DNA from: Serratia grimesii NBRC 13537 | GTDB lineage: Bacteria; Pseudomonadota; Gammaproteobacteria; Enterobacterales; Enterobacteriaceae | Direction of reading: 5' to 3' | Length of the DNA: 64,000 nucleotides | Assembly (NCBI RefSeq): GCF_001590905.1 | Contig: NZ_BCTT01000006.1 | Span: 496,001 to 560,000 of the forward strand | Shown: positions 31,162-39,646 of the stretch, piece by piece | How the letters are laid out: each line of letters begins with the position of its first letter | Numbering within the stretch: the first letter of the stretch is position 1 | Made by a program: the position numbers and the translations under genes | Notes under the pieces: generated by a model | Databases searched by the model: none | What the model was told of the DNA's origin: nothing | Seen by the model: only the letters and a program-made list of their open reading frames with translations

Positions 31162-32478
31162 ATGGTGTGTTCCCACGCGAATCACGAGCAGCACAGTCAC
31201 GCAACGCACGTACAACAGCAACAGGACAATCTGATGCTGTGTCCACAGTGCGACATGCTGGTGGCATTGCCGCCGCTGGCATATGGTTCCAAAGCGATAT
31301 GCCCGCGTTGTAAAACAACCCTCAGCTCCCGCTGGGATGAACCGCGTAAGCGGCCGATCGGTTACGCCCTCAGTGCATTGTTCATGCTGGTGCTGGCGAA
31401 TATTTTCCCTTTTATTAATATGCGCGTTGCCGGTCTCGGTAACGAAATCAAACTGATCCAGATCCCGCAGGTGATGGTGGCGGAAGATTACGCCAGCATG
31501 GCCACGCTGTTTATGGTGTTCGTTCAACTGATCCCGGCATTTTGCATGGTGGCGATCATTCTTTTGTGCGCCAGGGTATCTATTCCCATACGCCTGAAAG
31601 AGTGGATGGCCAAGATGTTGTTCCAGTTTAAAACCTGGTGCATGGTGGAAATTTTTCTGGCTGGGGTTTTGGTCAGCTTCGTTAAGCTGATGGCCTACGG
31701 TGATATTGGTGTGGGTAGCAGCTTTGTGCCTTATTGCCTATTTTGTCTGTTACAGGTGCGTGCCTTTCAATGTGTGGATCGCCGTTGGCTGTGGAATGAT
31801 ATTGAACCGGCACCGCGTCTCACACAACCGATGGAAGTCGGGCGCACGGGGCTGCGTCAAGGGCTGCGTTCCTGCCAGTGTTGCACGGCAATCCTGCCGG
31901 CGGACTTAACCGAATGTCCACGCTGCCATAGCCGTGGTTATGTGCGCCGCCGTCATAGCCTACAATGGACGTTGGCACTGCTGCTCACGTCGATCCTGCT
32001 GTATATCCCGGCTAATCTGATGCCTATTATGGTCACTGAGGCGCTGGGCAATAAACTTACCTCCACCATCATGGCTGGGGTGATCCTGTTGTGGGGCGAA
32101 GGATCTTACCCGGTGGCAATGGTGATCTTCATTGCCAGTATTATGGTTCCTTCGTTGAAAATGATGGCAATTGGCTGGTTGTGTTGGGATGCAAACGGCA
32201 CGGGGAAAGCCAGAGCTGACAGCGAGCGCATGCACCTGATTTATGAAGTGGTTGAGTTTGTTGGTCGTTGGTCAATGATTGACGTATTTGTCATTGCCGT
32301 ACTGTCGGCACTGGTACGGATGGGGCAATTGATGAGCATTTATCCTGACATTGGCGCACTGTTGTTCGCCATGGTCGTGATCCTCACTATGTTTGCAGCC
32401 ATGACGTTTGATCCCAGGTTGACCTGGGATCGCGTAAACGAAACAAGAAAAAAGGAGCCGCAAGGTGACGGAAAATAA
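31162..32478 (+). CDS. pqiA: Inner membrane protein PqiA
   Basis: The ATG at 31162 follows a near-perfect AAGGAGG and gives 438 residues; an in-frame ATG 12 codons upstream has no ribosome site. Two zinc-ribbon-like cysteine sets are seen, C27/C30 with C47/C50 and a second at about 238-256 (CQCCTAILP...CPRC), each before a four-helix membrane bundle. PqiA is the inner-membrane part of the PqiABC envelope lipid-transport system, induced by paraquat through SoxRS in E. coli. The His-rich N-terminal tail (SHANHEQHSHATH) is about 20 residues longer than in E. coli. It overlaps pqiB by 14 bases. Confidence 0.95.
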   Translation: MVCSHANHEQHSHATHVQQQQDNLMLCPQCDMLVALPPLAYGSKAICPRCKTTLSSRWDEPRKRPIGYALSALFMLVLANIFPFINMRVAGLGNEIKLIQIPQVMVAEDYASMATLFMVFVQLIPAFCMVAIILLCARVSIPIRLKEWMAKMLFQFKTWCMVEIFLAGVLVSFVKLMAYGDIGVGSSFVPYCLFCLLQVRAFQCVDRRWLWNDIEPAPRLTQPMEVGRTGLRQGLRSCQCCTAILPADLTECPRCHSRGYVRRRHSLQWTLALLLTSILLYIPANLMPIMVTEALGNKLTSTIMAGVILLWGEGSYPVAMVIFIASIMVPSLKMMAIGWLCWDANGTGKARADSERMHLIYEVVEFVGRWSMIDVFVIAVLSALVRMGQLMSIYPDIGALLFAMVVILTMFAAMTFDPRLTWDRVNETRKKEPQGDGK

Positions 32479-34111
32479 TCATAGCGTCGCAGACGTTGAG
32501 AAGATCAAACGCTGGTCGCCAGTGTGGATCATCCCCATTGTCACAGCACTGATCGGCGCCTGGATCCTGTTTTACCATTTCAGCCATCAAGGCCCGGTAG
32601 TGACGTTAGTCACCACCACCGCAGAGGGACTGGAAGCGGGGAAAACTAAAATAAAAAGCCGCAGTGTCGACGTCGGTATTGTGGAGACGGTCACTCTGAG
32701 CGAAGACCTGAGCAAGGTGATGGTCGAGGCGCGTCTTAATTCCGGTATGGAGAAACTGTTGCGTCAGGACTCGGCCTTCTGGGTCGTGAAGCCGCAAATT
32801 GGTCGCGGGGGCGTTTCCGGCCTGGGGACGCTGCTTTCCGGTGCTTATATCGAGCTGCAACCGGGTACTAAAGGCAAGGCAGGCAAGAGCAATTATCAAC
32901 TGCTGGACGCGCCGCCATTGGCTTCCCCTGACGCTAAAGGGTTACGCGTTGTACTGGACAGCGAAAGATCCGGACAGTTGAACGCCGGTGATCCGGTGTT
33001 GTTCCGCGGTTATCGCGTTGGCTCGGTGGAGACCAGTTATTTTGATCCCAAGATGCGTGCCATGCGTTACCAATTATTTATCTCCGCACCTTACGATCAA
33101 TTGGTGACCAATAACGTACGTTTCTGGAAAGACAGCGGTGTGGCGTTCGATATGTCGGCGCAGGGGATGAGGGTGGAAATGGGCTCGTTGGCGACCTTGT
33201 TCAGCGGTGGCGTCAGCTTTGACGTGCCGGACGGATGGGACCGAGGTGAACTGGCGCAACCGAAAGCGGAGTACCACCTGTTCGACAACCAGCGCAGCAT
33301 TCAGGATTCGCTGTATACCGTGCATAAAGACTACCTGCTGTTCTTCGCCGATTCGGTTCGCGGGTTGCAACCAGGCGCTCCGGTGGAATTCCGTGGTATC
33401 CGTCTGGGCACTGTTGGCCAGGTGCCGTTCTACCAAAAAGGCATGGTTCAGCGTCTGGATACTGACTACCGTATTCCGGTATTGATCCGCATCGAGCCGG
33501 ATCGTTTCCAGAAGGAATTGGGCGGTAACTTCGATATTGAAGGCCATCTGAAAGATGCCGAGTCACGCGGTATGCGCGCTTCGTTGAAGTCTGCCAACCT
33601 GCTGACGGGGTCGTTATATGTCGATCTTGACTTCTATCCACAAGTGAAAGCCTGGAAAGGGCCGCGAGAGATGTTTGGTTATCCGTTGATGCCAACCACC
33701 AGCGGTGGCCTGGCGCAGATCCAGCAGAAACTGATGCAAACGCTGGATAAAATCAACTCGATGCCGCTCAATCCGATGATCGATGAAGCGACCAAAACGT
33801 TGGCTGAAAGCCAGAAAACCATGCAGACAACGCAGAAAACCATGCAGTCGTTGAATGACATCATCGCCAGCAGAGAGATGAAAGCGTTGCCGCAGGATAT
33901 GCAGAAAACCTTGCAAGAGCTCAATCGCAGCATGAAAGGGTTCCAGCCAGGTTCTCCGGCTTACAATAAGATGGTCGGCGATATGCAACGTCTTGATCAG
34001 GTGCTACGCGAACTGCAGCCGGTGTTGCGTACTCTGAATGAAAAGAGCAACGCGCTGGTATTTGAAGCCGCGGGCAGTAACGATCCTCAGCCGAAGAAGG
34101 CCAATAAATGA
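32465..34111 (+). CDS. pqiB: PqiB, periplasm-spanning MCE protein
   Basis: This 548-residue protein uses a GTG start inside the end of pqiA, with AGGAG upstream. A single N-terminal membrane anchor (WIIPIVTALIGAWILFYHF) is followed by three MCE domains and a C-terminal helical coiled coil (about 420-530) that forms the long needle known for E. coli PqiB. It is thought to make a tunnel for lipids between the membranes. Repeats such as GDPVLFRGYRVGSVE and GAPVEFRGIRLGTVG mark successive MCE units. Its stop overlaps the pqiC start by four bases. Confidence 0.96.
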   Translation: MTENNHSVADVEKIKRWSPVWIIPIVTALIGAWILFYHFSHQGPVVTLVTTTAEGLEAGKTKIKSRSVDVGIVETVTLSEDLSKVMVEARLNSGMEKLLRQDSAFWVVKPQIGRGGVSGLGTLLSGAYIELQPGTKGKAGKSNYQLLDAPPLASPDAKGLRVVLDSERSGQLNAGDPVLFRGYRVGSVETSYFDPKMRAMRYQLFISAPYDQLVTNNVRFWKDSGVAFDMSAQGMRVEMGSLATLFSGGVSFDVPDGWDRGELAQPKAEYHLFDNQRSIQDSLYTVHKDYLLFFADSVRGLQPGAPVEFRGIRLGTVGQVPFYQKGMVQRLDTDYRIPVLIRIEPDRFQKELGGNFDIEGHLKDAESRGMRASLKSANLLTGSLYVDLDFYPQVKAWKGPREMFGYPLMPTTSGGLAQIQQKLMQTLDKINSMPLNPMIDEATKTLAESQKTMQTTQKTMQSLNDIIASREMKALPQDMQKTLQELNRSMKGFQPGSPAYNKMVGDMQRLDQVLRELQPVLRTLNEKSNALVFEAAGSNDPQPKKANK

Positions 34112-34665
34112 TGAAATGGATTCCGGTAGCCTTGGCGCTGTTACTCAGCGCCTGTAGCAGTACGCCACAGAAAACCTACTACCAATTGCCGGCATTGGGT
34201 ACGCCGGCGCAGGTCAGCGGTGGCTCGACGTCGCGCCAACTGTGGCTGGAACACGTTAGCGTAGCGGATTACTTGGCGCAGAGTGGTGTGGTTTACCAGA
34301 CCAATGATGTGCAGTACGTGATCGCCCAGAACAACCTCTGGGCCAGTCCGCTTGACCAACAGTTGCAGCAGACACTGGTCACAAACCTGAGCAGCGCCAT
34401 GCCAGGCTGGGTCGTGTCTTCTCAGCCGATGAGCAGCGAGCAAGACGTACTTAATGTCAACGTTAGTGGCTTCCATGGACGTTTTGATGGCAAGGCGATC
34501 ATTCGTGGTGAATGGGTGCTGAACCATCAAGGTAATCTGATCAAGCGACCGTTTAACCTGGAACTAAAGCAGGGTGAAGACGGCTACGATGCATTGGTGC
34601 GGACACTGGCACAAGGGTGGCAGCAAGAAGCACAAGACATTGCTGCTCAGGCCAGTCGTTTTTAG
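34108..34665 (+). CDS. pqiC: PqiC outer membrane lipoprotein
   Basis: This 185-residue protein has a lipoprotein signal with lipobox LLSAC, so Cys16 or so becomes the lipid-bearing first residue (CSSTPQKTYYQLP). It matches E. coli PqiC (formerly ymbA) through VVYQTNDVQYVIAQNNLWASPLDQQLQQTL. It docks the PqiB needle at the outer membrane. The ATGATG start overlaps the pqiB stop, and a very strong terminator follows, ending the operon. Confidence 0.95.
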   Translation: MMKWIPVALALLLSACSSTPQKTYYQLPALGTPAQVSGGSTSRQLWLEHVSVADYLAQSGVVYQTNDVQYVIAQNNLWASPLDQQLQQTLVTNLSSAMPGWVVSSQPMSSEQDVLNVNVSGFHGRFDGKAIIRGEWVLNHQGNLIKRPFNLELKQGEDGYDALVRTLAQGWQQEAQDIAAQASRF

Positions 34666-34692
34666 TCATAATTTGTACTAAAAGAGTCTAAT

Positions 34693-34738
34693 CCCTCCCA
34701 GCGTGAAATTTTAAATTTACACGCTGGGAGGGTTTTTT
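34693..34738 (+). terminator. Terminator of pqiABC
   Basis: CCCTCCCAGCGTG and CACGCTGGGAGGG form a 13-bp stem with an AT-rich loop, followed by TTTTTT. Confidence 0.92.
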
Positions 34739-34936
34739 GTTTTATTTCAATAGATTAACTTATTTTTGGCAGATCAGCCACTTAGCAAATTCTACGTGTG
34801 TAGCTCACAAATATGACATTGGCGTGAATTTTGCGCATTGATCTTCCCGTCATTTAGCGCTATTGGTTAAACGTGGCTGCGCAAAAAGCAGCCATTGTTT
34901 TCTTTCCACCAGACCAAAAAATGAGGGAAACGAGGC

Positions 34937-35107
34937 ATGAAGAGACAGAAACGCGATCGTCTGGAAAGGGCGCATTCGAGAGGTTATCAAGCAGGTATTT
35001 TAGGGCGTTCCAGGGAATATTGTCCCTACCAATCATCGGTGGACGCCCGGTCTCAGTGGCTGGGAGGTTGGCGAGAAGCCATGGAAGACAGGGCTGTGAC
35101 CGCTTAA
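34937..35107 (+). CDS. rmf: Ribosome modulation factor RMF
   Basis: This 56-residue basic protein begins MKRQKRDRLERAHSRGYQAG and contains CPYQSSVDARSQWLGGWREA, nearly the same as E. coli RMF (55). RMF binds the 30S subunit near the anti-Shine-Dalgarno region and drives 70S dimerisation into 100S particles during stationary phase. The start follows GAGGC. The gene stands alone, between the pqi terminator and its own. In E. coli it is controlled by ppGpp and CRP; no convincing CRP site was found in the 200 bases upstream. Confidence 0.96.
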   Translation: MKRQKRDRLERAHSRGYQAGILGRSREYCPYQSSVDARSQWLGGWREAMEDRAVTA

Positions 35108-35132
35108 GCGGCTCCCTGTCAAAAAAAGGAAC

Positions 35133-35158
35133 AACCTCCGCCAAGCGCGGAGGTTTTT
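35133..35158 (+). terminator. Terminator of rmf
   Basis: AACCTCCGC, loop CAAGC, GCGGAGGTT and a short T run, 25 bases past the rmf stop. Confidence 0.85.
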
Positions 35159-35171
35159 GTTTCAGGTAATA

Positions 35172-36446
35172 TTATCCCTGCCAACGCTTCAGCAAAATAC
35201 TTGCATTCACACCGCCAAAACCAAAGCCGTTCGACAGCGCATAGGTGATGGCCATAGGTTCAGCTTTCTTCGCCACCAGATGTAATCCTGCCGCCGCAGG
35301 GTCTGGATTGTCCAAATTCAGTGTGGCCGGTGCGATTTGATCGCGCAGTGCCAGCGCGGTAAAAATGGTCTCTAAACCGCCAGCAGCGCCCAATAAATGA
35401 CCCGTAGCTGATTTGGTCGATGTGACGGCTACACTGCCATTCGTGCCGAACAGATGCTTGATGGCGTTAATTTCCCCTAAATCCCCCACCGGCGTGGAAG
35501 TTGCGTGCGCATTCAGGTGTTGAACCTGTTCTGGTGTTACGCCTGCTTGCCTGAGGGCAATTTTCATTGCGCGGTAGGCTCCGTCGCCATCTTCGGCACC
35601 AGAGGTCATGTGGTAGGCGTCTGCGCTGGTGCCGTAGCCGACAATTTCCGCCAAGGGCGTCGCCCCGCGAGCCAGCGCATGCTCCAGTGTTTCAATCACC
35701 AGCATGCCGGCACCTTCCCCCATAACAAAGCCGTTACGTTCGCTATCAAAAGGGCGTGAAGCCGTAACTGCAGCATCTGCTGGCGCTGTAGACATGGCGC
35801 GTGCTGCGGCAAAGCCACCAAGGCTAACAGTGTCAATTGCTGCTTCTGTACCGCCACACAGCGCGATATCTGCCTCATCGTTACGAATCATACGCACGGC
35901 ATCGCCAATCGCTTGTACACCTGCTGCACAGGCTGTCACAGGGGTGCCAATCGGGCCTTTGAACTGATGTTTAATTGAAACGTGGCCTGCGGCCAGGTTA
36001 ACCAGGAAGGAAGGGATGGTGAAAGGTGACAGGCGTTTGGCACCTCGGCTGTCGGTAGTGCGTACCGCCTGCGCGATGGCGGGGAAACCACCAATGCCGG
36101 AGGCGATCACCGTTGCAGTGCGTTCCTGCTTATCTTCGGTGTCGGCTTTCCAGCCTGCTTGTTGAATAGCCTCATCTGCTGCTGCCATGGCGAGGAGGAT
36201 AAAGCGATCCATTTTCTTTTGATCTTTTGGCGCAACAGAACGATCCGGATCGAAACCAGCCTCGGCATCTTGTTCTAATGAAGGTACCTGGCCACCGACT
36301 TTAACTTGCAGGTCGGCAACGATCTCTTCCGGTAATGGGCGAATGCCTGACTGACCTTTCAGCAGACGCTGCCAGATAGCCTCTACGCCGCATCCCAATG
36401 GTGAAACGGCACCCATGCCGGTAATGACTATACGACGATTGTTCAT
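35172..36446 (-). CDS. Stand-alone FabF-like beta-ketoacyl-ACP synthase
   Basis: This 424-residue thiolase-fold enzyme has the Cys-His-His set of decarboxylating ketosynthases: Cys in PVTACAAGVQAIGDA, His in LNAHATSTPVGDLGE and His in STKSATGHLLGAAGG. A FabF-type start (RIVITGMGAVSPLGCGVEAIWQRLL) and GFGFGGVNASILL end are complete, so it should be active. It is not part of a fatty-acid operon: the only partner is the HxlR regulator with which it overlaps by four bases. E. coli has no ketosynthase here between rmf and fabA. It may be a second KAS II used under special conditions, or make a modified acyl chain; the substrate is unknown. Confidence 0.88.
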   Translation of the reverse strand: MNNRRIVITGMGAVSPLGCGVEAIWQRLLKGQSGIRPLPEEIVADLQVKVGGQVPSLEQDAEAGFDPDRSVAPKDQKKMDRFILLAMAAADEAIQQAGWKADTEDKQERTATVIASGIGGFPAIAQAVRTTDSRGAKRLSPFTIPSFLVNLAAGHVSIKHQFKGPIGTPVTACAAGVQAIGDAVRMIRNDEADIALCGGTEAAIDTVSLGGFAAARAMSTAPADAAVTASRPFDSERNGFVMGEGAGMLVIETLEHALARGATPLAEIVGYGTSADAYHMTSGAEDGDGAYRAMKIALRQAGVTPEQVQHLNAHATSTPVGDLGEINAIKHLFGTNGSVAVTSTKSATGHLLGAAGGLETIFTALALRDQIAPATLNLDNPDPAAAGLHLVAKKAEPMAITYALSNGFGFGGVNASILLKRWQG

Positions 36447-36970
36447 AGTGACTCCTTGGATGATTCTGGGGGGAATGCAGAAAGGTACTGCTGCATCAGG
36501 GCTGCACGTTGGCGCATACCTTCTGTCGCCGCAGGCCCTGGTGCCAAAGTAATATTATGCAGCGCAATAGGCTGATGGGTGATGCTGTCGATCAGTTGTA
36601 CACGTATCGGTTGTCCGGTGCGGCGATCGACCAATTCTGCGCTAATACCGTCATCGGCCAAGTGGGTGTTGCCCCAGTGAAACAGCGCAGCAAGCACGGG
36701 GAAAAAATCGTTGCCACGCTCGGTGAGCAGATACTCGTATCGAACTGGCCGTGTTTGATATCGCTGTTTATGCAGAATGCCGCTTTCCACCAGGAACTTT
36801 AGACGACGGGTCAATATGGTGGGCGAAAGCCCAAGGCTTTGCTGGAATTCATCAAATCTAGATAAGCCATGAAACGCATCGCGAAGTATCAGGATACTCC
36901 ACCATTCACCGACACGATCAAGAGAGCGTGCGACCGGGCATGGCATGTTATCAAAACGAGTTTTTTGCAT
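36443..36970 (-). CDS. HxlR-family transcriptional regulator
   Basis: This 175-residue protein has the HxlR winged-helix domain at about 5-100, with the family marks CPVARSLDRVGEWWSILILRDAFHG, FDEFQQSLGLSPTILTRRLKFLVESGIL and RYEYLLTERG. The first cysteine (Cys11) is where redox-sensing members such as YodB carry theirs. The C-terminal 75 residues are an extension I do not recognise. It is the first gene of a two-gene unit with the ketosynthase. A perfect palindrome starts 13 bases upstream of its start codon, the natural place for self-repression. Confidence 0.88.
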   Translation of the reverse strand: MQKTRFDNMPCPVARSLDRVGEWWSILILRDAFHGLSRFDEFQQSLGLSPTILTRRLKFLVESGILHKQRYQTRPVRYEYLLTERGNDFFPVLAALFHWGNTHLADDGISAELVDRRTGQPIRVQLIDSITHQPIALHNITLAPGPAATEGMRQRAALMQQYLSAFPPESSKESL

Positions 36971-36983
36971 GGCACACCTCTTT

Positions 36984-37006
36984 GTAACTACAATAATTGT
37001 AGTTAC
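36984..37006. promoter_or_regulatory. Perfect 23-bp palindrome, probable HxlR operator
   Basis: GTAACTACAAT (36984-36994), one central A, and ATTGTAGTTAC (36996-37006) are exact inverted copies. It is not followed by a T run and has a one-base centre, so it is a protein-binding site rather than a terminator. It lies 13 bases before the HxlR gene start. The GTAACTACA half-site is of the kind bound by dimeric winged-helix proteins. Confidence 0.75.
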
Positions 37007-37066
37007 TATTTAGCCGTTACGAATGTGTGCATATGAAGGCACAATATAACCACGGCGGGAAAATAA

Positions 37067-37090
37067 ACGGCGACCGGTAAGGGCCGCCGT
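37067..37090 (-). terminator. Possible terminator of fabA
   Basis: ACGGCG and CGCCGT arms around a GC-rich loop, followed in the minus direction by TTTATTTTC. It lies about nine bases past the fabA stop. Confidence 0.5.
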
Positions 37091-37098
37091 GACTGCGG

Positions 37099-37617
37099 TT
37101 AGAACGCAGCAGTGTCCTTGAACAGGCCCACTTTCAGATCGCTTGCAGTGTAAATGACTTGACCGTCGACCAAGACTTCACCATCTGCTACACCCATAAT
37201 CAGTTTACGGATGATCACGCGTTTGAAGTTGATGCGGTAGGTCACTTTCTTCGCGGTTGGCAGTACCTGGCCGGTGAATTTAACTTCACCCACGCCCAGT
37301 GCACGACCTTTACCTTCGCCACCCAACCAGCCGAGGTAGAAGCCAACCAATTGCCACATGGCATCCAGACCCAGGCAGCCTGGCATTACCGGATCGCCGA
37401 TAAAGTGGCAACCAAAGAACCATAGGTCCGGATTGATATCCAGTTCCGCTTCCACATAACCCTTGTTGTAGGTACCACCGTCTTCAGTCATTTTGACCAC
37501 GCGGTCCATCATCAACATGTTACCTGCCGGCAACGGCGGGCCGCCAGCGCCAAACAGCTCGCCACGGCCGGATGCTTCGAGGTCTTCTTTCGTATAGGAG
37601 TCGCGTTTTTCTACCAT
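37099..37617 (-). CDS. fabA: 3-hydroxydecanoyl-ACP dehydratase/isomerase FabA
   Basis: This 172-residue protein has the E. coli FabA length. The catalytic pair is His71 in [15 protein letters not shown] and Asp85 in GLDAMWQL (70 and 84 without the initiator Met). It dehydrates 3-hydroxydecanoyl-ACP and isomerises the trans-2 product to cis-3, starting unsaturated fatty acid synthesis. Its promoter carries FadR and FabR sites like those of E. coli. The neighbour ketosynthase is separated by the regulator and a possible terminator and is not in the same unit. Confidence 0.97.
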   Translation of the reverse strand: MVEKRDSYTKEDLEASGRGELFGAGGPPLPAGNMLMMDRVVKMTEDGGTYNKGYVEAELDINPDLWFFGCHFIGDPVMPGCLGLDAMWQLVGFYLGWLGGEGKGRALGVGEVKFTGQVLPTAKKVTYRINFKRVIIRKLIMGVADGEVLVDGQVIYTASDLKVGLFKDTAAF

Positions 37618-37650
37618 GTTCTCAGTAAACCTTATTTTATTGAAGGGCGC

Positions 37651-37689
37651 AGATTAGCTTACACGTGTACGCTGAACAAGTCCGATCAG
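37651..37689 (-). promoter_or_regulatory. fabA promoter with FabR and FadR sites
   Basis: On the minus strand TTGTTC (37674-37679), 17 bases and TAATCT (37651-37656) make the promoter. The spacer is filled by a near-palindrome, AGCGTACACGTGTAAGCT (37656-37673), the FabR repressor site in E. coli. CTGATCGGACTTGTTCAG (37672-37689) matches the E. coli fabA FadR activator site and overlaps the -35 box. The FadR site also covers the stop codon of ycbZ upstream. Confidence 0.8.
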
Positions 37690-39458
37690 CCGTGGTTGAA
37701 CCAGTTAAGCCAGCGAAGCGGCCATGGCCAGCGCCGACGTTCCTGTGGATTCACCTGTGCAATCCGTTCCTGAATAGCAGCTAATAGATTCGGCTGTTGT
37801 TCATCAGAGTAGGGGTAACCGGTGAGTAATGGCAAGGCCTCAGCGGCGCTATCGACGGCCCACAGATGGAACTGGCCTTCGCGTACCGCATCGACCACAT
37901 CCTGGCGTAGACACAGATGGCGCACGTTGGTTGCGGGCAGGATGATGCCCTGTTTGCCTGTCAAACCACGACGTTGGCAAACTTCAAAAAAGCCTTCGAT
38001 CTTCTCGTTGACGCCGCCAATTGGCTGCACATTGCCGAATTGGTCTACAGAGCCAGTAACCGCAATTTGCTGTGTGATCGGCTGCAATGACAGCGCACTG
38101 ATGAGCGCACACAACTCAGCGAGTGAGGCACTGTCGCCATCTACTTCACCGTAAGATTGCTCAAAGACGATTGACGCGGAGAAGGGCAGCGGTTGGTCCA
38201 GTTCAAGTTCTGAAATCAGGAATGCCTGCATAATCATCATGCCTTTGGCATGAAGATTACCGCCAAGCTCGGCTTTACGCTCGACGTCGGTGAATTCGCC
38301 ATCGCCAAGGTGGACGACACAGCTGATGCGAGAGGGCTCACCGAAACTGCGTGGATGACCTGGGTACTCTAATACCGACAGGCCATTGATCTGACCGACG
38401 ACTTCGCCTTCAGTCTCAATCAGGATTTGGCCCAGTTCAATTTCATCCTGCATTCGTTCGGCAAGGTAGCTTTCACGCCATTCACGCGCATTCAACGCGG
38501 CTTCAAACGCTTTGGCAGTGATGTTTTCTTCTTCGACATACAGTGCTGCTTCAGAAAGCTGCTGGACGAGCCACAGTGGGGACAGCGGCAGATTGCCCTG
38601 ATCGCCACTGTAACGTACCGCCTGTATCATCAGAGGGTACCAGGCGTCGGCTGCCAGAGGCGGTAGCTGCTTCTCATCAATCAGCGTATTGACGTAGCCA
38701 CACCATTGAACCATGTCATCGATTTCGGTGAGTTGCAGGTCTTCTTCGTACTCACCGTAGACAGCTTGCTCACTCAGTTCCGGCTCAATATCATGGAAAT
38801 CCGCAAGACCGTGACGATCGCCAACCACGATCAACCGCAACTCCAGCGGCATCGCCGGAATAGTGATTGGCAAAGGACGTGTTTCATCTGGGGAAACCCA
38901 ATGGAACTGACGTTGGGTGATCATCTGCTTCAAACGCAACCACAGCAGCGGTTGGGCGAGCAAAGAACGCGCCGACAGGATCAGTACACCGCCATTGGCC
39001 TGATGCACCAGACCGGGTTGCAGGCTGATCTCGTCATTGTGGATCCTGACGCAGCCAAACAACTGTTCTGGTTCAACCCACTCCTGAAATACGCAGGCAC
39101 CCCCGGCGGAAAATGGCTCATCACCGCGGCTGGCAGGTTCTACACTTACCTTGCTGCCTTGGATCACATAGTGACTGCCCTTGAACGCCGTATTTTTGGG
39201 TTGCAGTTGCTCAACTGCATGAGCGATCAGCGCCAAATACTCGCGCGTTTCTTGCGCTTTCAACAGCATGAAACGCGGTGGCGATTGTGGATGGCAAAAC
39301 AGCGTCAGTGCATTTTCCAGACGTGGCTGAATAGTGGCAAAGGACACGGGAGCCAACTGCGCGGCGGTATCAAATATCGCTTGATAAGGCGTAACGTCCG
39401 GCAACAGTGATTGCCATTCAAGTCGGTTATTGGTCAAAGTGTTAGATGCAATCGTCAA
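37686..39458 (-). CDS. ycbZ: Lon-like protease YcbZ (LonH)
   Basis: This 590-residue protein (E. coli YcbZ about 586) ends in a Lon-type protease domain. The catalytic Ser is in GDSAS and the Lys 43 residues later in GGVNEKIEG, the same Ser-Lys spacing as in Lon. The N-terminal part (1-330) corresponds to a degenerate AAA-like region without a clear Walker A motif, so ATP dependence is doubtful. GYVNTLIDEKQLPPLAADAWYP and KAFEAALNAREWRESYLAERM are family-typical. Its substrates are not established. It is divergent from matP and ends within the fabA control region. Confidence 0.92.
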   Translation of the reverse strand: MTIASNTLTNNRLEWQSLLPDVTPYQAIFDTAAQLAPVSFATIQPRLENALTLFCHPQSPPRFMLLKAQETREYLALIAHAVEQLQPKNTAFKGSHYVIQGSKVSVEPASRGDEPFSAGGACVFQEWVEPEQLFGCVRIHNDEISLQPGLVHQANGGVLILSARSLLAQPLLWLRLKQMITQRQFHWVSPDETRPLPITIPAMPLELRLIVVGDRHGLADFHDIEPELSEQAVYGEYEEDLQLTEIDDMVQWCGYVNTLIDEKQLPPLAADAWYPLMIQAVRYSGDQGNLPLSPLWLVQQLSEAALYVEEENITAKAFEAALNAREWRESYLAERMQDEIELGQILIETEGEVVGQINGLSVLEYPGHPRSFGEPSRISCVVHLGDGEFTDVERKAELGGNLHAKGMMIMQAFLISELELDQPLPFSASIVFEQSYGEVDGDSASLAELCALISALSLQPITQQIAVTGSVDQFGNVQPIGGVNEKIEGFFEVCQRRGLTGKQGIILPATNVRHLCLRQDVVDAVREGQFHLWAVDSAAEALPLLTGYPYSDEQQPNLLAAIQERIAQVNPQERRRWPWPLRWLNWFNHG

Positions 39459-39646
39459 AAAGGGAAAGGGCGATTATACAAGAATAATGGCAGCTTGATA
39501 CATGCAGAGTAGAAGTTGGTGTCAGGGAGTTTGACATCACGCGGCGACTGTGCAAAAAACAGTCTAAATGGGGGCGTAATTGCCGGGGAAATTCGGCGCA
39601 AAGCTGTTATGCTTAATAAAGTTACGCGGTCACTGAAGAGCTCACG

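Noticed and set aside
32600-32613. GTGACGTTAGTCAC inside pqiB, similar to a matS site
   Set aside because: matS is 13 bases (GTGACRNYGTCAC); this has four central bases instead of three, so MatP should not bind well.
34790-34820. TGTGTAGCTCACA as a CRP site for rmf
   Set aside because: The half-sites are only three bases apart instead of six, so it does not fit the CRP consensus although E. coli rmf is CRP-dependent.
34873-35169. 98-codon open frame over rmf
   Set aside because: The RMF frame at 34937-35107 matches a known protein end to end; the longer frame has no likeness.
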